From assembly GCA_965246845.1 (NCBI GenBank), contig CBDFFR010000012.1:992001-1056000 (forward strand): a DNA stretch of 64,000 nt, read 5' to 3'. Under the pieces are notes generated by a model, which was not told the origin of the DNA, searched no databases, and saw only the letters and a program-made list of their open reading frames with translations. The position numbers and the translations under genes are program-made. This DNA is from JBBRMW01 sp965246845 (GTDB lineage Bacteria > Chloroflexota > Anaerolineae > Aggregatilineales > UBA2796). Positions within the stretch are counted from its first letter, which is position 1. Each line of letters starts with the position of its first letter. Positions 25,518-33,886 of the stretch are shown here, piece after piece.

Positions 25518-26945
25518 ATGTCTGTTCTGGTGATCGATGCGGGTTCGTCGTCGGTGCGAGCGCTGATCTTCGATGATGCGCTGCAAGTCCTGCACCTCGC
25601 CAGCCGCATGCACAGCTTCGACGTAACGCCTGATGGCGGCGTAACCGCTGATCCGGTTGCGCTCCGAACACTGGTCGAAGCCTGCATTGATGAAGTTCTG
25701 GCAGCCTTGCGCGGTCCACTGGAGTGCGTCGGGTTCGCCAGCTTCGTTGGCAACTTTCTCGGCGTGGACTCCAGCGGAATGCCTGTCACGCCAATTTCGA
25801 CTTATGCCGATACTCGTGCGCTCGTACAGCTTGAGCAGCTTTGCATTGTAATGGATCCGGCCACCACCCACGAGCGCACGGGCTGCCCGCTGGCGCTCGC
25901 CTATCATCCCGCGCGGCTCCGCTATTTCCTCGAAAATGGGATATACGCCGCGCGCTGGCTGGACTTCGCAACCCACTGTTATGAAACGTGGTTCGGGCAG
26001 CGCGTGCCGTGCAGCTATTCAATCGCGGCGTGGTCGGGACTGCTGAATCGCCATACGTTGCAGTGGGACCGCGAATGGCTTGCGCTGCTCGGTTTGGATG
26101 AAAGCCATTTCCCGCCGTTGGCCGATGTCGGTGCGGCGCGAGTCGGATTGAGTGCAAACTATGCGGAGCGCTGGCCAGCTTTGGGTGACGTGCCGTTTTG
26201 CCTTGCGGTCGGTGACGGCGTAGGCGCGAATATCGGGAGCGGCGCGACGAACGGCCAGCTCGCGATCACAGTCGGGACAACCGCCGCCGTCCGCATCCTG
26301 ACGCCCGAAGCGCCGTCGCGTTTCCGAATGGGGCTGTGGAGCTACCGCGCCGACGCCACGCACCACCTCACGGGCGGCGCGATGACCGAAGGCGGGAGCG
26401 TCTACGGATGGATACGGCGCATGTTCGCGCTGCCACCCGACGCGGAAAATCAGCTTGCCAACACCCGCCCGGATTCGCACGGCCTGACCTTTTTGCCGTT
26501 TCTCGCGGGCGAACGCAGCCCCGGCTACAACGCGCGGGCAGTCGGGACGCTGCACGGTCTGCGCCTTGCAACGTCTCAGCTTGAAGTGCTGCAAGCTGCA
26601 TTGGAAGGCATCGCACACCGCCTCGCGTTGATCGCGGACCTACTCGATGTGCCGCCCGGACCGGTGTATGCGTCCGGTGGGGCGCTCGCCGCTTCCCCGC
26701 TATGGGTTCAAATCATCGCGGATGCGCTCGACCGACCGATTTACCAGCCTGTCGAGCGCGAACTCACTGCACGCGGGACCGCGATCCTTGCCCTCCACGC
26801 CTTGCGCGGCTCGGCGCTGGATGCGTTCCCGCCGCATGTTGCCGCTGCGCCTGTCACGCCGCGCGCGGCTTTCGTGCCAGTTATGCGCGCCGCACGCGAG
26901 CGACAGGAACGGTTGTATAATACGCTCAAAGGCACAGAGTCATGA
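25518..26945 (+). CDS. FGGY-family carbohydrate kinase (gluconokinase/xylulokinase-like)
   Basis: This 475-residue sugar kinase starts with the phosphate-binding motif VIDAGSSSVRALIFD. Asp in TYADTRA is the likely catalytic base, and the C-terminal nucleotide site is YASGGALAASPLWVQIIAD. The family phosphorylates pentuloses, gluconate, glycerol or similar polyols; the closest overall pattern is gluconokinase-like, but the substrate is not certain. GAGGAG three bases before the ATG is a short-spaced but strong Shine-Dalgarno sequence. The 3' end overlaps the tryptophan dioxygenase gene by ATGA, an unexpected partner. Confidence 0.85.
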   Translation: MSVLVIDAGSSSVRALIFDDALQVLHLASRMHSFDVTPDGGVTADPVALRTLVEACIDEVLAALRGPLECVGFASFVGNFLGVDSSGMPVTPISTYADTRALVQLEQLCIVMDPATTHERTGCPLALAYHPARLRYFLENGIYAARWLDFATHCYETWFGQRVPCSYSIAAWSGLLNRHTLQWDREWLALLGLDESHFPPLADVGAARVGLSANYAERWPALGDVPFCLAVGDGVGANIGSGATNGQLAITVGTTAAVRILTPEAPSRFRMGLWSYRADATHHLTGGAMTEGGSVYGWIRRMFALPPDAENQLANTRPDSHGLTFLPFLAGERSPGYNARAVGTLHGLRLATSQLEVLQAALEGIAHRLALIADLLDVPPGPVYASGGALAASPLWVQIIADALDRPIYQPVERELTARGTAILALHALRGSALDAFPPHVAAAPVTPRAAFVPVMRAARERQERLYNTLKGTES

Positions 26946-27766
26946 CCGACCAACACGACGGCGCGAAACTCGATTTCAGCGAAGACATGAGCTATGGCGA
27001 TTACCTCTCGCTCGACGCGCTCCTGAACGCACAGCACCCGCAATCGCCGGACCACAACGAACTGCTGTTCATCATTCAGCACCAGACGAGCGAACTCTGG
27101 ATCAAGCTGATGCTGCACGAACTGGCCGCCGCGCGCGACCTGCTCAAGCGCGATGAACTCCCGCCCACGTTCAAAATGATGGCGCGCGTCAGCCGCATCA
27201 TGGAGCAGCTTGTCCATGCGTGGGATGTCCTCGCGACCCTCACACCGAGCGAATACAGCGCGTTCCGTCCCTACCTCGCCCATTCGTCGGGCTTTCAATC
27301 CTACCAATATCGCCTGATTGAATTCATGCTTGGTAACAAGAACGGCGTGATGACGCGCCCGCACCGCCACGACGACGCGGTATTCGCGCTGGTAGACCGC
27401 GAATTGCATACGCCCTCACTATACGATGAAGCGATCCGGCTGCTCGCGCGGCACGGCTTCGCCATTGCGCTGGATGTGCTTGAGCGCGACTGGACGCAGC
27501 CCTACGCACATCATGAGAGCGTCGAACAGGCGTGGCTGATGGTCTACCACGACACGTCGCGCTATTGGGAGCTGTACGAACTCGCGGAAGAGCTGGTCGA
27601 TATGGAAGATGCGTTCCGGCAATGGCGCTTCCGGCACATGACGACTGTTGAGCGGATTATCGGCTTCAAGCGCGGGACGGGCGGCACGAGCGGCGTGAAT
27701 TACCTAAAACAGGTCTTGGACACGCAGCTATTCCCGGAGTTGTGGCGTGTGCGGACCAGTTTATAA
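26942..27766 (+). CDS. kynA: Tryptophan 2,3-dioxygenase
   Basis: This 274-residue heme enzyme opens the indole ring of L-tryptophan to N-formylkynurenine, the first step of the kynurenine pathway. Family motifs are clear: LLFIIQHQTSELWIKLMLHE near the N-terminus, SGFQSYQYRLIEFMLG in the middle and GTGGTSGVNYLKQ near the C-terminus, ending FPELWRVRTSL. Length is normal. Neither kynurenine formamidase nor kynureninase lies nearby, so the rest of the pathway is elsewhere or absent. It is translationally coupled to the FGGY kinase (ATGA overlap). A strong hairpin follows 4 bases after the stop. Confidence 0.93.
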   Translation: MTDQHDGAKLDFSEDMSYGDYLSLDALLNAQHPQSPDHNELLFIIQHQTSELWIKLMLHELAAARDLLKRDELPPTFKMMARVSRIMEQLVHAWDVLATLTPSEYSAFRPYLAHSSGFQSYQYRLIEFMLGNKNGVMTRPHRHDDAVFALVDRELHTPSLYDEAIRLLARHGFAIALDVLERDWTQPYAHHESVEQAWLMVYHDTSRYWELYELAEELVDMEDAFRQWRFRHMTTVERIIGFKRGTGGTSGVNYLKQVLDTQLFPELWRVRTSL

Positions 27767-27770
27767 AACA

Positions 27771-27799
27771 TTACGGACGCCAAAAAAGGGCGTCCGTAA
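27771..27799. terminator. Bidirectional hairpin terminator between kynA and osmC
   Basis: An 11-bp perfect stem (TTACGGACGCC at 27771-27781 with its complement at 27789-27799) encloses a 7-base A-rich loop. It lies between two convergent genes. There is no long T-run, but AT-rich flanks sit on both sides. Confidence 0.75.
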
Positions 27800-27832
27800 A
27801 TGAGGGTTCGATTCGCGCTCAGGGAATTACAA

Positions 27833-28273
27833 TTACGCTTCGAGGTGCGCCTCGACATCCATTTCGACGGCAGAAAGCGCCTGCGAGATGATACAGGTCT
27901 TCTTCGTCTCCTCAGCACGCGCGGCAAAGTCTTCCTGCGTGATGCCCGCGACTGTACCGTGCGTGATCAGGTGAATTTTCGTGATCTTGAAGCCGCTCGG
28001 CTGCTGCGGCGAGAGGTGGACCGTCGCGGTCGTCTCGATCTTGTCTACCTTGAGGTTCGCGCGGCCAAGCCCCGCACCAAGCGCCATCGTGAAGCAGCCC
28101 GCGTGTGCGGCGGCGAGCAGTTCTTCCGGGTTGGTTCCCTTGCCGCTCTCGAAGCGCGAAACGAAAGTGAACGGTGTATCGTTGAGCGTGCCGCTGCCGC
28201 TCGAAACCGTGCCATTGCCTTCACGGAGCGTACCTGTCCAGGTCGCGCTCGCGGAACGTTCGATGTCTGCCAT
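27833..28273 (-). CDS. OsmC/Ohr-family peroxiredoxin
   Basis: This is a 146-residue protein counted from the ATG at 28273 (MADIERSASATWTG). The frame extends to 28384, but GGAG eight bases before 28273 and the family length support the shorter start. The two redox cysteines are in HAAHAGCFTMAL and EETKKTCIISQAL, the OsmC pattern, and ELLAAAHAGC is the helix signature. OsmC proteins reduce organic hydroperoxides using thiols such as lipoyl dithiols and are often induced by osmotic or oxidative stress. It is divergent from the membrane propeller gene and convergent to kynA. Confidence 0.88.
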   Translation of the reverse strand: MADIERSASATWTGTLREGNGTVSSGSGTLNDTPFTFVSRFESGKGTNPEELLAAAHAGCFTMALGAGLGRANLKVDKIETTATVHLSPQQPSGFKITKIHLITHGTVAGITQEDFAARAEETKKTCIISQALSAVEMDVEAHLEA

Positions 28274-28342
28274 GACGTTTTCTCCAGATTGTAGTGATGA
28301 TACAATCGAGACTATATCCACACGGGCGCACGCTGGCAACCG

Positions 28343-29734
28343 ATGCTTCACTTGTTCCTGATGGTTTCGCTGCTCTTCACGCAAGTTCCCGCGCTCGATG
28401 CGCCCGTGACTGCGCTCGCGGCGAGCGGGGATGTCTTCTACATCGGACAGGGAACGACGCTGACGACCGCACGCAGCACATCCGGCGGGATTGTACCGGA
28501 TCGTTCGCTCGATCTGGCACGCGGGCAGATACGCGCGATCACGGTGCAGAACGGTCGCATTTTCGTCCTGACCGATGCTGGAGTCGCGCTACTCTCCCCC
28601 GATTTGCGGCTGCTCGATTACCAGATCGGCGGCGGACAGCGCTTCGCCGTTCAACCGAACCGGGTGTTTATCGCGGCGCGTGAGGCCGGGCTGCGCATCA
28701 TTAATTTGCAAGGGGACCGACTTTCGGAGGCGCGCACCTTCCGGCTGGAAGCGCAGGCGCTCGATATTGCAAACGCAGGCGCGGATCAAGTGTGGGTCGC
28801 CGAAGGAGAGCAGGGAATACGGCTCTACCGTGTGCCGGAAGCGGGATCACCTGTGGTCGTCGTCTGGTCGCGCGACTTGCACCCGGCGGTGCGTGTGGCC
28901 GCACTCGGAGACCGCCTGCTGGTCGCGCACGGCGGCGCGCTCTCGTTGTTGAATGTCGCGGACCCGCGCAGCCTGAAACTCGTCTCGGAAGTCTCCATCG
29001 GCAGCGGCGAAGTTGGCGCGCTCGTGCTGACCCCGGATTGGCTGCTCGTCGGGCGCAGCGCGGCGTCCGGCGCGGATATGATCATCTACACGCACAACGG
29101 ATTGACCGCGTTGCGCGAAGCAGGCCGCGCCGGGCAGGATGGCGCGGGCGATGCGCTTGTGCTTTCGGGCGGGGCGCTGCTGCTTGGTGGCGAGCGGACC
29201 GGATTACGCGCGCTTGATTTCGCGAATGGGAACCTGACCGCGCGTGACGGATGGCTGCTCGACCCGGACAAGATGCGCTGCGAATCGCTCGCGCCAGCGC
29301 TGCCACAGCCGCCCGATTTGGCGCTCGTCCCGTCCGCGCCTGTGCTGCGCTGGGGCGCGGAATGCGCGGCACAAGCCTATGAGGTCACGCTCAATGATCG
29401 CCCACCGCAGCGCGTCACAGCGCGCGAACTGCCGTTAGATATGCAGACGGATATTGTGCATTGGCAAGTCACGGCGGTACAGGGTGCGCAACGCTTCCCC
29501 GGTCCGCACTGGACCTTTGAAACGACCCGCGACGGCACGCTGCAACCACCGACCGCGCTCAAGCGTGAAACGCTGCTTTATGCCCCGCCACTCACCGCAT
29601 TTTTCGAGACGCCGACCGGGACGTTGCTGCTCGTTTGCGGGGGGTTGATGCTGGGTCTTGTGGCGATAATCGGCGGCGCGATGGCGATTGGCGCGTGGGG
29701 ACGCGGGCGCGATGGCGCGCGGTTGAAGATATAG
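28343..29734 (+). CDS. Membrane-anchored beta-propeller-like protein of unknown function
   Basis: The 463-residue protein has an N-terminal signal peptide (LHLFLMVSLLFTQVPALDA). A repetitive extracytoplasmic region follows, with blade-like strands such as 'VFYIGQGTTL', 'RIFVLTDAGVALLS', 'NRVFIAAREAGLRIINL' and 'ERTGLRALDF', suggesting LVIVD or WD-type blades up to about residue 300. A fibronectin-like module may follow (PSAPVLRWGAECAAQAYEV). The C-terminus has a single transmembrane helix (about residues 423-445) and a short basic tail, so it is anchored by a C-terminal segment with most of the protein outside. No enzyme motif is seen. The function is unknown. Confidence 0.6.
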   Translation: MLHLFLMVSLLFTQVPALDAPVTALAASGDVFYIGQGTTLTTARSTSGGIVPDRSLDLARGQIRAITVQNGRIFVLTDAGVALLSPDLRLLDYQIGGGQRFAVQPNRVFIAAREAGLRIINLQGDRLSEARTFRLEAQALDIANAGADQVWVAEGEQGIRLYRVPEAGSPVVVVWSRDLHPAVRVAALGDRLLVAHGGALSLLNVADPRSLKLVSEVSIGSGEVGALVLTPDWLLVGRSAASGADMIIYTHNGLTALREAGRAGQDGAGDALVLSGGALLLGGERTGLRALDFANGNLTARDGWLLDPDKMRCESLAPALPQPPDLALVPSAPVLRWGAECAAQAYEVTLNDRPPQRVTARELPLDMQTDIVHWQVTAVQGAQRFPGPHWTFETTRDGTLQPPTALKRETLLYAPPLTAFFETPTGTLLLVCGGLMLGLVAIIGGAMAIGAWGRGRDGARLKI

Positions 29735-29743
29735 CCGCTGTGC

Positions 29744-29766
29744 GCCCGGTCATGAATGAACCGGGC
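29744..29766. terminator. Weak hairpin between convergent genes
   Basis: GCCCGGT (29744-29750) pairs with ACCGGGC (29760-29766) around a 9-base loop. It sits in the 72-base gap between the propeller gene and the zinc ribbon-TIR gene. No T-run follows, so termination activity is only possible. Confidence 0.4.
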
Positions 29767-29806
29767 TATTACGGTTATGGCTTCCGAACTTTAATGCGCG
29801 ACCTGC

Positions 29807-30469
29807 TTATAAATCTGCGAGCGTTTGCAGCAGTTGGCGGAATGCCGTCCGGTAATCCTTGCTGAAATCGAAGTGCGGGCTGCGGCGCAGCGCATCCGGC
29901 ATTTCGACCGCATCTATCACGGCGACCGCGATGGGCTTCTTTTCTTTTTTGAAATAGCTCCACGCCTTCGTGAGCGCTTCCGAGTCGCGGCTCTGCGCAC
30001 TCAATACGACGACCATCCGCACGCAGTCGCGCAACGCCGGGTTGACTCCCCCCGCCCATTGCACGCCCTCTGCCGCGCCGCTGGGGTCATACCACGTATG
30101 CACGCCCGCCTGATCGAGTTCCCGCGCCAGCCGCGCCCCGAATTCGGTTTCCATGCTGCCCGCCGCGATGTACGTTGCCGGAGCCTGCTTCTTGCGTCCC
30201 CGGTTCGGGACCAGCTTTTCCGTATCCTCGACCCGGATCGGCGGTGGCGCAGTCATACTCGCGTGCGCGGCGGTCTTCCCGATGCGGAAAACGACGGACC
30301 CGCAGGTCGGGCAAGTGCCGCGTGTGGCCGCCTGTCCGCGACTGGTCCAGACGGCTTGCGGCTCCTGCATCTCGACTTTTTCCTTGCATTTCACGCAATA
30401 CGCTTCAACCATTTCGGCTGCGTCGAGCGCCTCATCTTCGATATTCGGTTCGTGGGCTGCCGTCTTCAT
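29807..30469 (-). CDS. DUF5679 zinc ribbon fused to a TIR-like domain
   Basis: The protein has 220 residues. The N-terminal zinc ribbon (residues 20-66) has Cys25-x2-Cys28 and Cys53-x2-Cys56 in the pattern EAYCVKCKEKVEM and RGTCPTCGSVVFRIGK, which matches DUF5679. A Lys/Pro-rich linker follows, then an alpha/beta domain (about 98-215) with TIR-like order: ATYIAAGSMETEFGARLA, HTWYDPS, VRMVVVLSAQS and KKPIAVAVID. The Glu needed for NADase activity in many TIR domains is not evident at the expected position, so a binding role is more likely than catalysis. There is no signal peptide. The TIR call is by fold pattern and is tentative. Confidence 0.6.
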   Translation of the reverse strand: MKTAAHEPNIEDEALDAAEMVEAYCVKCKEKVEMQEPQAVWTSRGQAATRGTCPTCGSVVFRIGKTAAHASMTAPPPIRVEDTEKLVPNRGRKKQAPATYIAAGSMETEFGARLARELDQAGVHTWYDPSGAAEGVQWAGGVNPALRDCVRMVVVLSAQSRDSEALTKAWSYFKKEKKPIAVAVIDAVEMPDALRRSPHFDFSKDYRTAFRQLLQTLADL

Positions 30470-30564
30470 GCGCCGCGCGCTCCAATGTTTAGGCCGGGTT
30501 GCAAATTAGTGTATCAAACATTTGCGCGGTTGTCCGAATTTGATGAGTCATTCCCCCGTGTCCA

Positions 30565-30594
30565 TTGGCTATCATCTTCACGCAAGTGCATAAT
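30565..30594 (+). promoter_or_regulatory. Probable promoter of the alpha/beta hydrolase gene
   Basis: TTGGCT (30565-30570) and CATAAT (30589-30594) are separated by 18 bases and lie 30 bases before the ATG at 30625, a plausible housekeeping sigma-factor promoter. GAGAGG lies between the promoter and the start codon. Confidence 0.45.
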
Positions 30595-30624
30595 AGGGAC
30601 CACGCTTTACAGAGAGGCATTCTA

Positions 30625-31437
30625 ATGTCGCAATATGCAGCGCTCAACGGCGCGCGGATTTTCTACGAAGACACCGGGAGCGGTCCCGCGCTCGTGTTCG
30701 TCCATGCCGGGGTTGCGGATAACCGTATGTGGGATACGCAGGCTGCCGCCTTCGCGGATCACTACCGTGTCATACGCTACGACCAGCGCGGCTTTGGAAA
30801 GACGCTGCCCGTCGCGGGCGAATACTCGTTCCGAGAAGATTTGGCGTCGCTGCTCGATTACCTGAAAGTCGAACGCGCCGTGTTGGTCGGCTGCTCGATG
30901 GGCGGCGGGACGTGTATGGATTACACGCTCGATCATCCTGACCGCGTGGCGGCGCTCGTCATGGTCGCATCTTCTCCGGCGGGCTTAGAAGTTGATTGGG
31001 CTGAATCGCCGCTGGAAACGCCTATCGCCGCTGCTTACGAAGCAAAGGATTGGGACCGCGCCGCCGAACTCGAAACGCAGCTCTGGTTCGATGGCGAAGG
31101 CCGCACCCCGGATCAGGTGGACGCCGCGGCGCGTGCGAAGCTCTATGAAATGAACCGCAATGCGCTCCAGTTGAAGGCCGCCGAATTGGGGACGCGCAAG
31201 CCGCCGCGCGAACCCGCTGCCGCGACACAGATTGATCAACTGCGACTTCCGATCCTGGTCATCTACGGCGACCGCGACGAAGTATATATCCGAAACGCAG
31301 CGGACTATATGGAACAGCACATCGCGGGCGCACGCAAGCGGCTTATGGCAAACACCGCGCACCTTCCGAATATGGAACGCCCCGCCGAGTTCAACCAGAT
31401 TCTTTCCGATTTCCTGCGCGAGGTTGCGCCCGCGTAA
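30625..31437 (+). CDS. Alpha/beta-fold hydrolase
   Basis: This protein is 270 residues from the ATG at 30625 (MSQYAALNGARIFYED). The frame extends to 30565, but GAGAGG shortly before 30625 and the promoter-like sequence overlapping the longer version support this start. The nucleophile is Ser91 in GCSMGGG, the acid is the Asp of IYGDRDEVY, and the His is in ANTAHLPN near the C-terminus. HAGV and DQRGFGKT are the oxyanion-hole and strand signatures. The family includes esterases, lactonases and haloperoxidase-like enzymes; the substrate is unknown. The gene stands alone. Confidence 0.82.
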   Translation: MSQYAALNGARIFYEDTGSGPALVFVHAGVADNRMWDTQAAAFADHYRVIRYDQRGFGKTLPVAGEYSFREDLASLLDYLKVERAVLVGCSMGGGTCMDYTLDHPDRVAALVMVASSPAGLEVDWAESPLETPIAAAYEAKDWDRAAELETQLWFDGEGRTPDQVDAAARAKLYEMNRNALQLKAAELGTRKPPREPAAATQIDQLRLPILVIYGDRDEVYIRNAADYMEQHIAGARKRLMANTAHLPNMERPAEFNQILSDFLREVAPA

Positions 31438-31486
31438 CGATCCGCGATCCGGTGTATGAGTCGCGGCTTGCCCGACCCATTTATAT

Positions 31487-33235
31487 TTATTGCGGCTTCT
31501 TCGTCGCCTCGGCGGGATTGGAAAGACACCCCGGATAGTTCACGCACGCATCCGGTACGAGGCCTCCGTTCTCATCGAAGCGCCCATTTTTGATGTTGTT
31601 CAGGTCCACCCGCTCTGGATGATTCGGATTCGGCATCACGCAATCAATCGCGCCGTTCGGGTTTTCCGGCTTGCGCGCGACGAGCAGCGGTGTCTCCGGA
31701 TTGAAGTAGTTGTAGACGACACGCGAAAGCCCTTCGACCGCGCGCCACGCATCCAGCGACCCGATCCCGTCCTGATTTGCGCGGCTCTCCCAGATATAGA
31801 TGACAACGATGTACGTCCCGCCGGGTGAGTAGACAATCGCCGCATCTTCGACGTTTGCGCCGCGCGCCTGCGTCCCTGCCCAACCGTTCTTATGCACGAC
31901 GCGCGTTCCCGGCGGTACACCGAGTTCGATCAGCCGCCCGATCTGGTTACCACCGAACAGTTCGATCATCTGGCGGCATTCCGTCTGCGTAAAGGCATCC
32001 GGGTAGAAGGTGCGCAGTCCGGTATTGTATTCCGCGCACTCGTACATCTCTTGGAGCAGGATCGCCATGTCTTCGGTGGTCGTCTGGCTGAATGGATCGG
32101 GCTTCGTGCCGAGCGTCTTATCCGGGCTGATCGCGGGCGGCGCAATTGAAATCTTCCATTGGTCGTCCTTGACGAATAACGGCGCGCTCAGGTACGTGTT
32201 CTTCGCGCCGAGCGTCTTCATTGTCGTGTTGATCTGGGTGAGGCCATCAACGACCGCTGGATACAGCTCTGTATAATTGCTGGCAGTCTTGATCAGCAGA
32301 TTCGACGCGCTATTGGAGCTGCATAGCGCGGACGCTGCCATCAGCCAGCGTATGTCCGTCCCGATGTCGTATTGCGCGGCGCGGAAGCGGTTGATCATGA
32401 TCGGGATTTTAATCGTGCTGGCCGCCGAGAATGCCACTGACGGATTGATCGAAAGCTCGTTCCCGGTCGCGAGGTCCACCACGACGATAGAGCCAATCGT
32501 GCCGGGACCATCGAACGGGAGTCCCTTGCTCTCCAGATAGCTGAAATTGGAGAGAAATTCCGCAAGCGCCGTTTTGAGCGTGGACATGCTGCGATCCCCC
32601 GCCGCCTCGATTTTGAGCGGGAGCGTCACGCGGCGGTTTGTCGCGCGGCGCAGCGCGCTATCGATCAGCGGGATCGCGGCATCGATGTCGATGCGCCGCC
32701 CGGTTGAGCCAGAACCAAAGGTCAGCGTATTCAGGTCGAAGAACGCATTGCCCGCGCGCTGCTCGTAACGCGCCGCAACATCCGTCAGGAATGCTTGCAG
32801 GCGCGGCTTCTGGTACTCCGCTGCGAGCGCAATATCGACGGGCTTGGATGGGCGTCGCCACAGATAATTCCAGAAATCGACCCAATAGTTGCTCGATCCC
32901 GCCGAGCGCGCCTGCACCTGTCCCTGCATCTGGTCGCTTTTGATATTGAACCCAATCTGGTTCGGATACAGCAAAATCGGACTGTCGCCATAATCAAGTT
33001 GGACGGGCTGCGCATATACTGTCTCCCACGTTCTGACCGCTTCGGTGAGCGATTTACCGCCGACCGGAATACCACCGACGGTTACATCCGCTTGCAGCAG
33101 CACCGCCGACGACGTATAGCGCGAGAGTTCAACCGCCAGCAGCACCAGCGCTGCCAGCAGCAACCCGCCCGATACCAATGCCAGCCAGGGCATTTGCCGC
33201 CCTTCGCGGCGCGTCCCCATTCCCTTTACGCTCAT
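31487..33235 (-). CDS. Membrane-anchored beta-lactamase-fold serine hydrolase with N-terminal peptidoglycan-binding-like domain
   Basis: The 582-residue protein has an N-terminal transmembrane anchor (about 16-37). A YoaR/PG_binding_4-like module follows (about 48-210, VTVGGIPVGGKSLTEA), then a class A beta-lactamase/PBP-like domain. The catalytic motif Ser273-x2-Lys276 (STIK) and an SDN-like Ser305-Ser-Asn307 are present. The KTG box is Lys448-Asn-Gly450 (HKNGW), an altered form. No typical omega-loop Glu motif is visible. A cell-wall peptidase or a non-hydrolytic wall-binding role is more likely than antibiotic hydrolysis. The gene follows the Nudix gene after 15 bases. Confidence 0.78.
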   Translation of the reverse strand: MSVKGMGTRREGRQMPWLALVSGGLLLAALVLLAVELSRYTSSAVLLQADVTVGGIPVGGKSLTEAVRTWETVYAQPVQLDYGDSPILLYPNQIGFNIKSDQMQGQVQARSAGSSNYWVDFWNYLWRRPSKPVDIALAAEYQKPRLQAFLTDVAARYEQRAGNAFFDLNTLTFGSGSTGRRIDIDAAIPLIDSALRRATNRRVTLPLKIEAAGDRSMSTLKTALAEFLSNFSYLESKGLPFDGPGTIGSIVVVDLATGNELSINPSVAFSAASTIKIPIMINRFRAAQYDIGTDIRWLMAASALCSSNSASNLLIKTASNYTELYPAVVDGLTQINTTMKTLGAKNTYLSAPLFVKDDQWKISIAPPAISPDKTLGTKPDPFSQTTTEDMAILLQEMYECAEYNTGLRTFYPDAFTQTECRQMIELFGGNQIGRLIELGVPPGTRVVHKNGWAGTQARGANVEDAAIVYSPGGTYIVVIYIWESRANQDGIGSLDAWRAVEGLSRVVYNYFNPETPLLVARKPENPNGAIDCVMPNPNHPERVDLNNIKNGRFDENGGLVPDACVNYPGCLSNPAEATKKPQ

Positions 33236-33250
33236 ATCATCACAACTCGA

Positions 33251-33739
33251 CTATTCACGACCGTTCAGTATAGCGGTTGCCAGCCGGAAGACCGCCTCGT
33301 GAAAGGCGAACATCGGCGGCGCGTCGGCTTCTCTAATCCAGCGATAATCCAGTAGTTCACCACTCAGGCGTATTTCACCCGGTAAGGCGCGGCACAGATA
33401 CGCAATATCCAGATGATTCGGCAGAAAAACCGTCGATTCGATCAGCAGCGGACGCTCAACGACAACTTGCAAGCCCGTCTCCTCGCGCAGTTCGCGTTCG
33501 ACCGTCTGCGCAGGCGACTCACGGCGATTCATCCAGCCGCCGGGCAAGCCCCACGGATGGCGCGGGTGGAAGACGTGTTCGACAATCAGGATTTGGTGCG
33601 CGTCGTTGTAGACCGCGCCGACTGCGCCCGCCGTCATCCAGGGCGGGACGACGCGCCGCCAAAGCGTTTGCGAGAGACGCAGCGTGAGCGGCCACCGCAT
33701 CAGAATATTCGCGAGTTTGCGCTTGTTGGAGTGTGCCAT
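33251..33739 (-). CDS. Nudix hydrolase
   Basis: This 162-residue protein has a complete Nudix box in the order G-x5-E-x7-R-E-x2-E-E-x-G (from GGWMNRRES through RELREETGL). That motif binds Mg and hydrolyses a nucleoside diphosphate linked to another group. The substrate could be an oxidised nucleotide, NADH or a nucleotide sugar; the sequence does not decide. The N-terminal 30 residues are basic with a possible amphipathic helix (ILMRWPLTLRLSQTLWRRVV). It is probably co-transcribed with the serine hydrolase gene. Confidence 0.88.
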   Translation of the reverse strand: MAHSNKRKLANILMRWPLTLRLSQTLWRRVVPPWMTAGAVGAVYNDAHQILIVEHVFHPRHPWGLPGGWMNRRESPAQTVERELREETGLQVVVERPLLIESTVFLPNHLDIAYLCRALPGEIRLSGELLDYRWIREADAPPMFAFHEAVFRLATAILNGRE

Positions 33740-33850
33740 TGCGCGCCATTGTACGACTTTGCACGGCCTGGATCAAAGCTGGAAACATCGTCTTCATAAA
33801 TTTCACAGGTTCGTTATGAGAAGCGAACACGCCCCGCAACTCAATGGCGC

Positions 33851-33856
33851 TATACT
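33851..33856 (+). promoter_or_regulatory. -10-like box before the threonine-synthase fusion gene
   Basis: TATACT lies 30 bases before the ATG at 33887 and directly before an alternative in-frame TTG at 33857, which argues against that TTG being the start. No clear -35 hexamer is visible. Confidence 0.35.
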
Positions 33857-33886
33857 TTGTTTTCAGCAAGCAAGGCGGTCGATCTC

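Noticed and set aside
31442..31466. Hairpin CCGCGA/TCGCGG between the hydrolase and serine hydrolase genes
   Set aside because: Only a 6-bp stem with a 13-base loop and no T-run; too weak to list as a terminator.
33857..33886. Earlier TTG start for the threonine-synthase fusion
   Set aside because: It directly follows a TATACT -10-like box; the ATG at 33887 has a good AAGGCGG ribosome binding site and the zinc ribbon begins soon after.
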